From Pseudomonadota bacterium (GTDB lineage Bacteria; Pseudomonadota; Gammaproteobacteria; Xanthomonadales; SZUA-38), in NCBI GenBank assembly GCA_039033415.1, contig JBCCCR010000021.1, forward strand, positions 52,154 to 116,153: 64,000 bases of DNA, written 5' to 3'. Below, piece by piece: positions 52,013 through 61,175 of this stretch. The position numbers were made by a program, and so were the translations under genes. The first letter of the stretch is position 1. Each line of letters begins with the position of its first letter. The notes beneath the pieces were generated by a model. That model was not told the DNA's origin and did not search any database. It worked only from the letters and a program-made list of their open reading frames with translations.

Positions 52013-54135
52013 TAGAAGCTGGTGCGCCAGCTCAACGAAAGCGTGCGGCCGACGCCGGCAAAAAAGGTATCGGCACGCGCACCGGTTTCGACCTGCGAGA
52101 AATACGTTTCATACTCTTTGTCGAACAGGTTCTCGATCGCGAGCCCAAAGCGACCGTACCGCGTCTCCCACGTTGCGAAAGCATCGAAAATGGTAAAACC
52201 ATCGAAGTCTCTGTTAACCGGTGCGCCGGGCCCGCTAAAGTCTCGGTCGTCCAGCACCGATGCCTGGATTCGCAGATTGATCGCGTCGCCGATCGGACCC
52301 TCCGCGTAGAGGTTCAGCCGATTGGGCGCGATGTTGATCCCGTCGAGGTCGCTGTCCACTCGCCCATCGCCGTCCGAATCGAACCGCCCATCCAGATTGG
52401 CGTAGTTGCCGCCGGCGTACCAGGCGCCGCCGATCGGTACGTCGACAGCAACTTCGATGCCATCGATTTCGGTGCGGAGGCGCTGCACTTCGAAGATACC
52501 CGCGTCGTTGAGGAGAAGCCTCGAGCCGTTGTCGGCCTCTGAGTCATAAGCCGCGATGCTTGCGCGCCAGGCGCCGTTGTCGAACTCCAGGCCGATCTCA
52601 CGGTTGTCGGTCACGATCGGCTCGACGGTCAGCAATGAGTCAACGTCCAGCCCGGGCACGTTGATTCCTCGGAGAACGCGTCCAGCGTCCGGCATCGTAA
52701 ACCCTTCGCTGAACGATCCGTAGACGTTCCAGTACTCGGCAAACCGCCAGATCACCCCGGCGTTTGGCAGCGTCTCGGAGAAATCCGGCGCGCCGCCCCG
52801 CACAAACGTGCTGTTGGCCGCAGCGATGGTCGTGAAGTCGTCAACCTTTAGCTCGGCGTCCTCATGGCGAAGCCCGGCAACGACAGTGACCGCGTCACCT
52901 GCCGCCCAGGTCCCTTGTACGAAGGGCGCCAAAGTCTCAAACCGGGTCTCCGGCACCCACTCCCGGCCGCTGCGCGTCAGCACCTGAGCCGAGTCATCGC
53001 GGAAATAGTCCAGTCCAAGCGCAACGCTCGAACCCTGGGCGCCGACGGGCCGGTTCCAGGTCAGGCGCAGGCCGTTTTTGTCTGACACCACCGCCGACTG
53101 ATCGAGGAACGGGGCACCGTCGGGCGTGAGACGGAAAAACCCGCCGAAGGTACCGCCTTCAAATCTGGCCTCGTAAGACTGGTCGAACAGCTGCGCCGTC
53201 AGGCTGCCGCCCAGCAGTGATCGATGACGATAGGTGAGTGAGGCGGTGGTTACATCGTTGCGCGCCGGATCGCCGACGAGCGCTGATGGATCACCCGCCT
53301 CGGTGCTGGTGAACCGCCCAGTGCTCCGGTCGCCTAGGACCACGCGAAAATCGCCATTACGCTCGAGATCAAAATCATTGATCATGAAGGTGAGATCCGA
53401 CTCATCGCTGATGCGCCAGGCGCCTTTGAAAAACAGGCCTAAAGAGGTTGAGTCCATGATGTCGCCCTGCGTTGGATACAGGCCAACTTCGTCCCCGTTG
53501 CCATCAAAAAACAGGCCACGCTCGTGGAGTGCGATGCCGGCAACCAAATCGAAGTCGCCGATGCGTCTTCCGGTCAGCGCGCTGACTTTATAGCTGAGCC
53601 CGTCAGAATCGCCGTTGTCCGGTGCGGTAACCCGGGCGTTGAGTGTGGTCTCCCAGCGCTCGTTGGACCGCGGCGAGCGGGTGACCATCTGTACTACGCC
53701 CCCGGTGGCGCCAACGCCCTGAATGGCATTCGATCCGTTAATTACCTCGATGCGTTCAATAAAATCGAGATCGATGGTGTGACCGTCCCGACTGCCGTCC
53801 CTCAGGGCGTTGTGCTGCGGTACGCCGTCAATCAGGTAGAGCGGATTTCGGCCTCGAAGCGATTCTGCTCGGCCGGTGAGTTTGCGCAGGCTTGGGCCAA
53901 AACTGGGGATGGTTTGTTCAAGGACGCTGGCGAGGTCGTCACTGATCTGGGCCTGCGCGTCGATTGCTGCGCGGTCCAGCACGATAACCGTACCCGGTAT
54001 GGCGCTGGCCGGCTGTTCGAGGCGGGTCGCAGTGATGACCACCGGCTCGATCTCCGCCGGCTCCTCGCCTTCCTGAGCATAGGTGCAGGGCGCACAAACG
54101 ATAGCGATAAGGCCAAGGGTCAGCGGTGTTTTCAT
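52012..54135 (-). CDS. TonB-dependent receptor coupled to PepSY gene
   Basis: 707 residues from the ATG at 54133-54135 with GGAG upstream; the longer frame in front is rejected. Signal peptide (about 1-20), TonB-box region IEPVVITATR, plug (about 30-140, AESLRGRNPLYLIDGVPQHN, IEVINGSNAIQGVGATGGV) and barrel ending SLSWRTSF. The calcium-like acidic loop FDSDGDGRVDSDLDG lies in a late barrel loop. Plug similarity to the receptor at 16719 suggests a shared ligand class (carboxylate or hydroxycarboxylate siderophores). Confidence 0.85.
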   Translation of the reverse strand: MKTPLTLGLIAIVCAPCTYAQEGEEPAEIEPVVITATRLEQPASAIPGTVIVLDRAAIDAQAQISDDLASVLEQTIPSFGPSLRKLTGRAESLRGRNPLYLIDGVPQHNALRDGSRDGHTIDLDFIERIEVINGSNAIQGVGATGGVVQMVTRSPRSNERWETTLNARVTAPDNGDSDGLSYKVSALTGRRIGDFDLVAGIALHERGLFFDGNGDEVGLYPTQGDIMDSTSLGLFFKGAWRISDESDLTFMINDFDLERNGDFRVVLGDRSTGRFTSTEAGDPSALVGDPARNDVTTASLTYRHRSLLGGSLTAQLFDQSYEARFEGGTFGGFFRLTPDGAPFLDQSAVVSDKNGLRLTWNRPVGAQGSSVALGLDYFRDDSAQVLTRSGREWVPETRFETLAPFVQGTWAAGDAVTVVAGLRHEDAELKVDDFTTIAAANSTFVRGGAPDFSETLPNAGVIWRFAEYWNVYGSFSEGFTMPDAGRVLRGINVPGLDVDSLLTVEPIVTDNREIGLEFDNGAWRASIAAYDSEADNGSRLLLNDAGIFEVQRLRTEIDGIEVAVDVPIGGAWYAGGNYANLDGRFDSDGDGRVDSDLDGINIAPNRLNLYAEGPIGDAINLRIQASVLDDRDFSGPGAPVNRDFDGFTIFDAFATWETRYGRFGLAIENLFDKEYETYFSQVETGARADTFFAGVGRTLSLSWRTSF

Positions 54136-54294
54136 CCCGGTGTCTCCGATTTTTGAGCAGGTCTGTGCCTTGTTGCGGCAAGGGCGGAGCCACCATCGGC
54201 CACACGATAGCGGCCCCGCCGGTCTCGACTGCCGCTGAATCCCAATCACCGGGGGTAGGGGTCCGGTCGTTAGTCCAGAAGCATCAATTACAAA

Positions 54295-54309
54295 TGATAA
54301 TGATTCGTA
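54295..54309. promoter_or_regulatory. Fur box before the last TonB receptor
   Basis: TGATAATGATTCGTA has a perfect left arm; overlapping AATGATTCGTATTATT extends the palindrome to about 54315. It is 159 bases upstream of the receptor ATG. The rest of the gap up to 54530 shows no gene or signal. Confidence 0.75.
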
Positions 54310-54530
54310 TTATTGATCGCAATAGGCAAAACACCGGATTTCTTTTCTCGAACAGATTGGGGTTGCCCCGTTTGTTCGGCGAATACGTCGCTACGGTGCT
54401 GGAGGGGTAGTTGGGTGAGAGTCAGAGATGCATGCCAGCGCCGTGGTTAGACTCTCGGCGAGCAGGCGCCTGCACCATGATGGAAGGAGGGCAGGGATGA
54501 TCGGTAGTGAAGCCGAACCCGACCGGACGG

Positions 54531-56039
54531 CTATTCCTCTTCGGCTGCGGTTGTGTCCTCGGCCGGGCTTTCTTCGGTTCTGGTCGTTTCGAAACTTTGT
54601 TGCAGGAGCGGCGTCTCAGGTTCAGGCCGAACTCTCGTTGCCTCACCCATTTCGGGCAGTCGCGTGGCTGAAACCTCGATCATGGTCAGTTCCATCTTTT
54701 CCAGCGACTGAGCATCGTCCGTAGAAACCTGAAGGGAGGGATCCCTAGCGCCGAGGTCGGAAAGGTCGGTTTCTTCGTCTTTGGCAGGTTTTAGCTTTTC
54801 CAGCGGCGCCATCGGATCGTTCAGCATCTCTACTGAGTCACTGTCGATGCCCGGGTCAGCCGGGTCGCCGTCGTCGCCCGGCGGAGGCTCGGGTTTAGCG
54901 TTCGCCTCTTTGCCGGGCCCTGCGATGGCGTCGGCGATCGCCTCTTCCTCGCTGGCCTGGCTACCGATGTGGTACGCAGCGAATCCCGGCATCACCACCT
55001 GGTTAACCGCCATCCCCAGGATGCGTCCGGTGAACGGAGCGGTCAGCACGGTTTGGTCGTTGCGAATGGGGTCGGTCACGGTCCCGAGTATCTGACCTTT
55101 TTTGACCAGCTCGCCAAGCTCAATCTGGCTGAACAGAATGCCGCCACTGTTAGCCCGAACCCACACGGAATCGTAGAACGCTGGCTGCGGCTCCCCGAAT
55201 AATCGGAACCGCGGCGCCATAGACATGCGGTTCAACAGCGATTGAATAGCCTCGACGCTCGCGTCAACCGACGACTTGTTGAAGCGGCTGGCTTCGCCGG
55301 CCTCCAGCGTGACCGCCGGGATTCCCACGTCGGTGGCCGCTCGTCGCAGCGACCCTTTGGGCCCAGCGCCATGTAGCACCGCGATGGCGCCGAACTGCCG
55401 GCTGAAGTCCGCCACCGACTTAACCGTCAGGTCAGCTCGGAGCTGGGGCAGGTTAATGCGCTGAAAGCTTCCGGTGTGCATATCCACCAGGGCCGAGCAG
55501 CGGGTGACGATCGTGTCAAACACCGCCTTGGCGAAGCGCGATGCCAGCGAGCCGCTGCTGCTGCCTGGAAAAAACCGATTGAGATCCCGGCGATCGGGCA
55601 GATAGCGCGAGCCGCGGAGATAGCCCGAAGCGTTCACGATCGGCACGCCGATGACCGTGCCGGCAAGGTCAGCCGGCTTGATGTCGAAAAGAATTTGCCT
55701 GACTACCTCAACGCCGTTGAGCTCGTCGCCATGCACGGCGGCCGTTAGGCAAAGAACCGGTCCGGGCCGCTGGCCGTGGGCCACAAGAATCGGTGTCGGG
55801 ATGGCGACCGCACCCATGGTCGCTTCGATCTGCCAGTTGAGCTGCCTGCGCTCGCCGGCGGGTATCAGCTGGCCGAGCAGCTCAAACGGCTCGCCGGCAA
55901 CCGTTGCTGCTACGCTTTCAAAGCCTGCAGGCCCGAGCAGCGCTGCCGGCGGCAATTCCGTCAGCTGCCTCTCGTTAGCTGCCGCCCCGCCTACCATGGC
56001 CATCAGCAGTGCCAGCAGGCACGCCTGGGGTGTCCTCAT
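54531..56039 (-). CDS. Exported succinylglutamate desuccinylase/aspartoacylase-like protein with acidic tail
   Basis: 502 residues from the ATG at 56037-56039. Signal peptide (about 1-22, ending GAAAN). The zinc carboxypeptidase-like domain (about 70-370) has AAVHGDELNGVEVV (first zinc His and Glu), RDLNRFFPG (substrate Arg region), VDMHTGSF (second zinc His) and VTLEAGE (catalytic Glu). A C-terminal barrel-like part (about 310-360) is followed by about 120 residues rich in Asp, Glu and Pro, probably disordered. Unlike cytosolic AstE, this copy acts outside the cytoplasm on an unknown acylated substrate. Confidence 0.8.
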   Translation of the reverse strand: MRTPQACLLALLMAMVGGAAANERQLTELPPAALLGPAGFESVAATVAGEPFELLGQLIPAGERRQLNWQIEATMGAVAIPTPILVAHGQRPGPVLCLTAAVHGDELNGVEVVRQILFDIKPADLAGTVIGVPIVNASGYLRGSRYLPDRRDLNRFFPGSSSGSLASRFAKAVFDTIVTRCSALVDMHTGSFQRINLPQLRADLTVKSVADFSRQFGAIAVLHGAGPKGSLRRAATDVGIPAVTLEAGEASRFNKSSVDASVEAIQSLLNRMSMAPRFRLFGEPQPAFYDSVWVRANSGGILFSQIELGELVKKGQILGTVTDPIRNDQTVLTAPFTGRILGMAVNQVVMPGFAAYHIGSQASEEEAIADAIAGPGKEANAKPEPPPGDDGDPADPGIDSDSVEMLNDPMAPLEKLKPAKDEETDLSDLGARDPSLQVSTDDAQSLEKMELTMIEVSATRLPEMGEATRVRPEPETPLLQQSFETTRTEESPAEDTTAAEEE

Positions 56040-56263
56040 CGTATTTCCCTGCTTTGGGCCACCCTCGGTGGCCTCCCCCGACCGGCGCAAGACGAACGCT
56101 CGCCCCGGCACACTTCTTCTATTTCATAGTACGGCCGGCGATCAGCCGACTAAAGCGGAACCAGTCTGGTCGGCGCAATTCGGCCGCTGAGCTGCGTCTT
56201 TAGCGAGCAAATACGAGGGCGGGCGCTGGCGCGATAGGTAGCCCAGAGTGCTCATAACAGCTG

Positions 56264-56842
56264 CTAGGCGCCCTTCGCCTCCTCGTCCGCTTCAGCATCG
56301 TCACCCTCGTCACCGTCATCCTCATCTTCCAGGATAGGACCGTCGAGGCCCTTGTCGCGTCGGGTCAACGCGCGTGCCGTTTCCCGATCCAGCTTTTCGA
56401 TTCGATCGATGACATACGGGAAACCGTCGACTTCAATCCGATCAAAGCGCGCATAAATGTGGTTATTGTCGTAGCGGAAAACGATCCGATCGTTGTTGCC
56501 TAGCCCCGGCGCCTTGCGGGCCAGCGTGAGCAGGTAGGGTCGGAATGGGCTCACGTAGAGGATCAGCCGCTGGTTGTCGACAACCGACCAGCTGGAGATG
56601 TTCGGTACCCAAAGCTTTTTAAGCGGTTCACCATAAACCGCCTGATTACGCTGACCGGCGTCACCGATCACCTGGTCTGTTTTGGGCCCTGAGCGCTTGG
56701 GACTCTCGCTCGATCCAATCACCATGTCCATGCCAGCGGCTTCAGCCTTCGTCGCGGCGTCGTCCGAAGCGTTGCTTTCCTGGGCCGTCACGGCAGCCGT
56801 GGCCAGCACACTGGTGATTAATAATATCAATGACTTGCGCAT
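56264..56842 (-). CDS. DUF6491-like exported protein
   Basis: 192 residues from the ATG behind GGAG; the frame is open upstream but lacks signal features there. Signal peptide (about 1-21, ending VTAQ). The core (about 75-150) reads ISSWSVVDNQRLILYVSPFRPYLLTL and DRIVFRYDNNHIYARFDRI, the pattern of the small DUF6491 domain. The last 25 residues are almost all Asp, Glu and Gly. No function is known for the family. It is transcribed away from leuS. Confidence 0.7.
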   Translation of the reverse strand: MRKSLILLITSVLATAAVTAQESNASDDAATKAEAAGMDMVIGSSESPKRSGPKTDQVIGDAGQRNQAVYGEPLKKLWVPNISSWSVVDNQRLILYVSPFRPYLLTLARKAPGLGNNDRIVFRYDNNHIYARFDRIEVDGFPYVIDRIEKLDRETARALTRRDKGLDGPILEDEDDGDEGDDAEADEEAKGA

Positions 56843-57037
56843 AACCCGCTCCTTACTAATGGGGCGCCTGAGTGATATCAGACCATAAGTGGCGAGCAAA
56901 ATTCATCACGCCCTGCGGTCGATTCAGCCACCGTTCAGACTCGGCCCGCCAGGACCGTATTGGGTGGTAACCAGCGATGGGTTAGCATGCGCGATTAACC
57001 GTCAGAGCTGCCCACCGAGGGCCGTCAGAAAAACACC

Positions 57038-59641
57038 ATGGAAGCCATCTATAACCCCCAGCAGCTGGAGCCGGAAATCCAGGCTGATTGGGACGCCCGC
57101 GAAGTCTATCGTGTCACCGAAGACGAAGACCGGGAAAAGTACTACTGCCTGGCCATGCTGCCGTATCCCTCCGGGGCACTGCACATGGGGCACGTCCGCA
57201 ACTATATGATCGCGGACGTCATCGCTCGCTATCAACGCATGCTGGGCAAAAACGTGCTGCAACCCATGGGCTGGGATGCCTTTGGGCTGCCCGCCGAAAA
57301 CGCGGCCATCAAGAACAAGGTTCCGCCGGCGCGCTGGACCTACGCCAACATCGACCACATGCGCGGTCAGCTCAAGCGACTGGGCTACGCGTATGACTGG
57401 TCGCGCGAAGTCACCACCTGCCGCCCGGAGTACTACCGCTGGGAGCAGCTGATGTTTGTGCGGCTGTTCGAAAAAGGGCTGGTGTACCGGCGCAACGCGA
57501 CGGTGAACTTTGATCCGGTCGATCAGACCGTGCTGGCCAACGAACAGGTGGTGGACGGCCGCGGTTGGCGCTCGGGTGCGTTGGTGGAACGCCGCGAGAT
57601 CCCCCAGTGGTTTTTGAAAATCACCGACTACGCCCAGGAGCTCCTGGACAACCTGGACGATCTCGACGGCTGGCCCGACTCGGTTCGGACCATGCAGCGC
57701 AACTGGATCGGCCGTTCGGAGGGCGCGGAGTTCTCATTGGCAATCTGCGATGAGAGCGGTGAGGTTCAGCCGGAGCTCAGTCTGCAGGTCTACACGACAC
57801 GGCCAGACACCAGCTTCGGCATGACCTATTGCGTCCTTGCGCCCGAACATCCGCTGGTGGCGGAAATCACAACGCCGGAGCAGCAGGCTGCGGTCGAGCA
57901 GTTTCAAAAGGAAGCGGCAGCGGCCAGCGAAATTGATCGACTGGCTGACGGCGCGCTGGACAAGCGCGGCGTGTTCACCGGCGCCTTTGCTTTAAATCCG
58001 TTTACCCAGAAGCCGGTGCCGGTCTACCTGGCTGACTACGTGCTGATGGGTTACGGCACCGGGGCCATCATGGCGGTACCCGGTCAAGATCAGCGCGACT
58101 GGGACTTCGCCAAGGCCTACGACCTGCCCATCATCCGCACGGTGGAGCCGCCCGAAGACTTTGACGGTGAAGCCTTCACCGGCGACGGGCCAGCGATCAA
58201 TAGCGACTGGCTGAACGGGCTGGAAGTTGATGAGGCGAAAGCCAAGGCGCTGGCCTGGCTGGAGGAACAGGAGCTGGGTCAGCGCAAGGTGAACTTCCGG
58301 CTTCGCGACTGGGGCGTCTCGCGCCAGCGTTACTGGGGCTGCCCGATCCCCATGATCCGCTGCCCCAAATGCGGCGACGTGCCGGTGCCCGAGGACGAGC
58401 TCCCCGTGGTGCTGCCCGAAGACGTGGAGTTCATGGGCGTGCAGTCGCCCATCAAGGCCGACCCGAAATGGCGCCAGACGGTCTGTCCAATCTGCGGCGG
58501 TCCGGCCGAACGGGAAACCGACACGTTTGACACCTTTATGGAGTCGTCCTGGTACTACGCGCGTTATTGCAGTCCGGACGCTGACGCCATGGTCGACGAG
58601 CGCGCTAACTACTGGCTGCCGGTGGACCAGTATGTCGGGGGCATCGAGCACGCCATCCTGCACCTGATGTATTTCCGCTTCTATCACAAGCTGATGCGCG
58701 ACGCGGGCCTGGTGAAGTCCGACGAGCCGGCCACCAACCTTTTGTGCCAGGGGATGGTGGTGGCGGACACGTTCTACCGCGAAGACGAGGACGGCGTTAA
58801 GCAGTTCATCAATCCGCAGGACATCGAGCCGGTGCTGGACGATCGCGGCGCGATGATCGCGGCCAAGCTGATCAGCGACGGTCAGCCCGTGGAGATCGGG
58901 GCCGTCGAAAAGATGTCGAAGTCGAAGAACAACGGCGTTGACCCGGTGCATTTGGTTGAGCAGTTTGGCGCAGACACGGTGCGTTTGTTCTCGGTGTCAG
59001 ACTCCCCGCCGCACCAGTCGCTGGAGTGGTCTGAAGCGGGCGTCGAAGGCGCACACCGATTTCTGAAGCGCCTGTGGCGCAACGTTGCGGACCATGCGGC
59101 CGACGGCGCGGGCGGTAAGCTGGAGCCCGAGGCCCTGAGCGATGTTCAGCGCGACCTTTACCGCAAGCTCCACGAGACGCTGGCCAAGGTCGGCGACGAC
59201 ATCGGTCGGCGGCGAACCTTTAACACCGCCATTGCGGCGATTATGGAACTCGTCAACGCGGCGTCCCGCCACAAGGGCGACACAGACGCGGATCGTGCTT
59301 TGCTCCAGCATGTGTGGGAAAACGTGGTGACGCTGCTGACCCCGATGGTGCCGCACGCGGCGCAGGGTCTGTGGCAGGGCCTGGGTAAAGAGGGTGACGT
59401 CATCGACCAGCCCTGGCCCGAGCACGATCCGGCGGCGCTGGTGCGTGACGAGCTGGAGATTGTGGTGCAGGTGAACGGCAAGGTCCGGGGCCGCATTCAG
59501 GCGCCGGCTGAGGCCAGCCGCGAGGAGCTGGAAAGCCTGGCTCGCGGTGAACCGAACGTCGCTCGCTTTGTCGGGGACAGTCAGGTGCGTAAGGTCATTG
59601 TGGTGCCGAAGAAGCTGGTCAATATCGTGATCGGCGGATGA
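57038..59641 (+). CDS. leuS: Leucyl-tRNA synthetase
   Basis: 867 residues, standard bacterial LeuRS. HIGH-type motif HMGH at residues 49-52, a large editing domain (about 225-415, with TRPDTSFG and AVPGQDQRDWDF), zinc-type cysteines in RCPKCGDVP and CPICGGP, and KMSKS at 625-629. The C-terminal domain ends LVNIVIGG. It charges tRNA-Leu with leucine. It is first in a tightly packed operon and overlaps lptE as ATGA. Confidence 0.97.
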   Translation: MEAIYNPQQLEPEIQADWDAREVYRVTEDEDREKYYCLAMLPYPSGALHMGHVRNYMIADVIARYQRMLGKNVLQPMGWDAFGLPAENAAIKNKVPPARWTYANIDHMRGQLKRLGYAYDWSREVTTCRPEYYRWEQLMFVRLFEKGLVYRRNATVNFDPVDQTVLANEQVVDGRGWRSGALVERREIPQWFLKITDYAQELLDNLDDLDGWPDSVRTMQRNWIGRSEGAEFSLAICDESGEVQPELSLQVYTTRPDTSFGMTYCVLAPEHPLVAEITTPEQQAAVEQFQKEAAAASEIDRLADGALDKRGVFTGAFALNPFTQKPVPVYLADYVLMGYGTGAIMAVPGQDQRDWDFAKAYDLPIIRTVEPPEDFDGEAFTGDGPAINSDWLNGLEVDEAKAKALAWLEEQELGQRKVNFRLRDWGVSRQRYWGCPIPMIRCPKCGDVPVPEDELPVVLPEDVEFMGVQSPIKADPKWRQTVCPICGGPAERETDTFDTFMESSWYYARYCSPDADAMVDERANYWLPVDQYVGGIEHAILHLMYFRFYHKLMRDAGLVKSDEPATNLLCQGMVVADTFYREDEDGVKQFINPQDIEPVLDDRGAMIAAKLISDGQPVEIGAVEKMSKSKNNGVDPVHLVEQFGADTVRLFSVSDSPPHQSLEWSEAGVEGAHRFLKRLWRNVADHAADGAGGKLEPEALSDVQRDLYRKLHETLAKVGDDIGRRRTFNTAIAAIMELVNAASRHKGDTDADRALLQHVWENVVTLLTPMVPHAAQGLWQGLGKEGDVIDQPWPEHDPAALVRDELEIVVQVNGKVRGRIQAPAEASREELESLARGEPNVARFVGDSQVRKVIVVPKKLVNIVIGG

Positions 59642-60129
59642 GCGGTCGCCGGGGCTTCCAGACCGCGCTGCTGTTAGGGCTGGTGCTTGTGCTCGCCGGC
59701 TGCGGGTTTCAGCTTCGCGGCAGCGCTGCGCTGCCGCCGGAGCTCGACGCCGTGAACCTGGGCATTCCCGACAACCACCCGCTGGCCCGCGAGCTGTCCA
59801 CGCTCCTGTCAGCCTCCGGGCGGCAGGTGGTTGCGCCCGACAAGGCGACGGCGCAGCTGCAGTTCGAGCAGAACGACCTGCTGCGCGACGTCCAGTCGGT
59901 TGGGGCGACCGCGCGGGTTCGGGAATTTGCGCTGCGCTACAACGTGTCGTTTCGTGTTGTCAGCGCAGACGGGCGCGAGATCCAACCGCTGACTTCGCTG
60001 GAGATCTACCGGGACTACACCTTCGACCAGGGCCAGGTACTGGGTGCGGCCAGCGAAGAAGAGTTTCTGCGCGACGAGATGACCCGGGAAATGGCAAACC
60101 GAATCCTCCGCTCGCTGTCCTCCGGCTGA
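59638..60129 (+). CDS. lptE: LPS-assembly lipoprotein LptE
   Basis: 163 residues with signal peptide and lipobox LVLAGC (Cys about 22), followed by the family-typical GFQLRGSAALPPEL. The mature domain (about 25-155) matches the small alpha/beta fold that plugs the LptD barrel. It takes part in delivering lipopolysaccharide to the outer leaflet. Start overlaps leuS stop; stop overlaps holA start by one base. Confidence 0.92.
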   Translation: MSGRRGFQTALLLGLVLVLAGCGFQLRGSAALPPELDAVNLGIPDNHPLARELSTLLSASGRQVVAPDKATAQLQFEQNDLLRDVQSVGATARVREFALRYNVSFRVVSADGREIQPLTSLEIYRDYTFDQGQVLGAASEEEFLRDEMTREMANRILRSLSSG

Positions 60130-61175
60130 TGCAGCTCGGTGTCGATCGTATTGCGGGTCAGGTCAGCCAGGGCCTGAAACCCATCTATCTCATTTCCGGG
60201 GACGAACCGCTGCAGGTGCTCGAAACCGCTGACGCGGTGCGCTCGGCGGCCCGGGAACAGGGCCTGGTGGAGCGTCTGGTGTTCGAAGTCGACAAAAGCT
60301 TCGACTGGAATCGACTGGCGAGCGACAGTGCCAACCTGTCGCTGTTTGCGTCACGCCGCTTGCTCGACCTGCGCTTACCCACCGGCAAGCCCGGTCGCGA
60401 GGGCGGCGCGGCAATCCGCGCGTTTGCCGATCAGGCTACCGAAGATGGTGACGTGCTGCTGATCACCGCTGGGAAGATCGAAAAGGCGTCACGCAATAGT
60501 GCCTGGGTTAAGGCCATTGATCGGCTTGGGATTTTTGTCACGTGCTGGCCGCTGAAGCCGGCGGAGCTGCCTCAGTGGCTGAGCCAGCGGTTTATCAGCC
60601 GTGGCGTCGCCGCGGACGCCGCCGCTTGCCGGGCGCTGGCGAGCCGGATCGAAGGCAACCTGCTCGCCGCTGCTCAGGAGGTCGACAAGCTTTCTCTGCT
60701 GAAGGCGGGAGGTACGGTGACCGTCGACGATATTGAGGAGGCCGTGGCAGACAATGCGCGCTTCGACGTCTTTAAGCTGTCCGATGCAGCGCTGGAGGGT
60801 GATCTCACCCGCGCGCTCCGGGTCGCACGGGCGCTGGCGCTTGAAGCGGCGCCGCTGCCGGTGGTGGCCTGGACGCTCACGCGGGAATCGCGGCTGCTGC
60901 TGAATCTGCGCCAGGCGATGGACACCGGGGCCAACGTTCAGGCGATCTACCGGGCCAACGCGGTGTGGGACGCCCGCAAGAACCTGCTGCAACGAGCGAT
61001 GCGCCGGCTCAATGAGCGCCAGCTGACTCAGGCGCTCGAACATTGCGCGCTGCTGGACCGGCAGACCAAGGGCCTGGCCGCTGGCGATCCCTGGCAGTCG
61101 GTTGAGGCCCTGGTGACGCTGCTCTGTCTCGGGCGTAAGCCCATGGTGTCGCAGCGCGCCGCGCAAGGCTCGTGA
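60129..61175 (+). CDS. holA: DNA polymerase III delta subunit
   Basis: 348 residues. The N-terminal part IYLISGDEPLQVLETADAV (about 19-37) is the classic HolA start; an AAA-like middle domain and collar domain follow, with DNARFDVFKLSDAALEGD near 215. It opens the beta clamp during loading. The order lptE-holA-nadD is conserved in gammaproteobacteria. Confidence 0.94.
   Translation: MQLGVDRIAGQVSQGLKPIYLISGDEPLQVLETADAVRSAAREQGLVERLVFEVDKSFDWNRLASDSANLSLFASRRLLDLRLPTGKPGREGGAAIRAFADQATEDGDVLLITAGKIEKASRNSAWVKAIDRLGIFVTCWPLKPAELPQWLSQRFISRGVAADAAACRALASRIEGNLLAAAQEVDKLSLLKAGGTVTVDDIEEAVADNARFDVFKLSDAALEGDLTRALRVARALALEAAPLPVVAWTLTRESRLLLNLRQAMDTGANVQAIYRANAVWDARKNLLQRAMRRLNERQLTQALEHCALLDRQTKGLAAGDPWQSVEALVTLLCLGRKPMVSQRAAQGS

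Noticed and set aside
57992..58951. 319-codon open frame on the minus strand
   Set aside because: Antisense to leuS, whose frame is certain.
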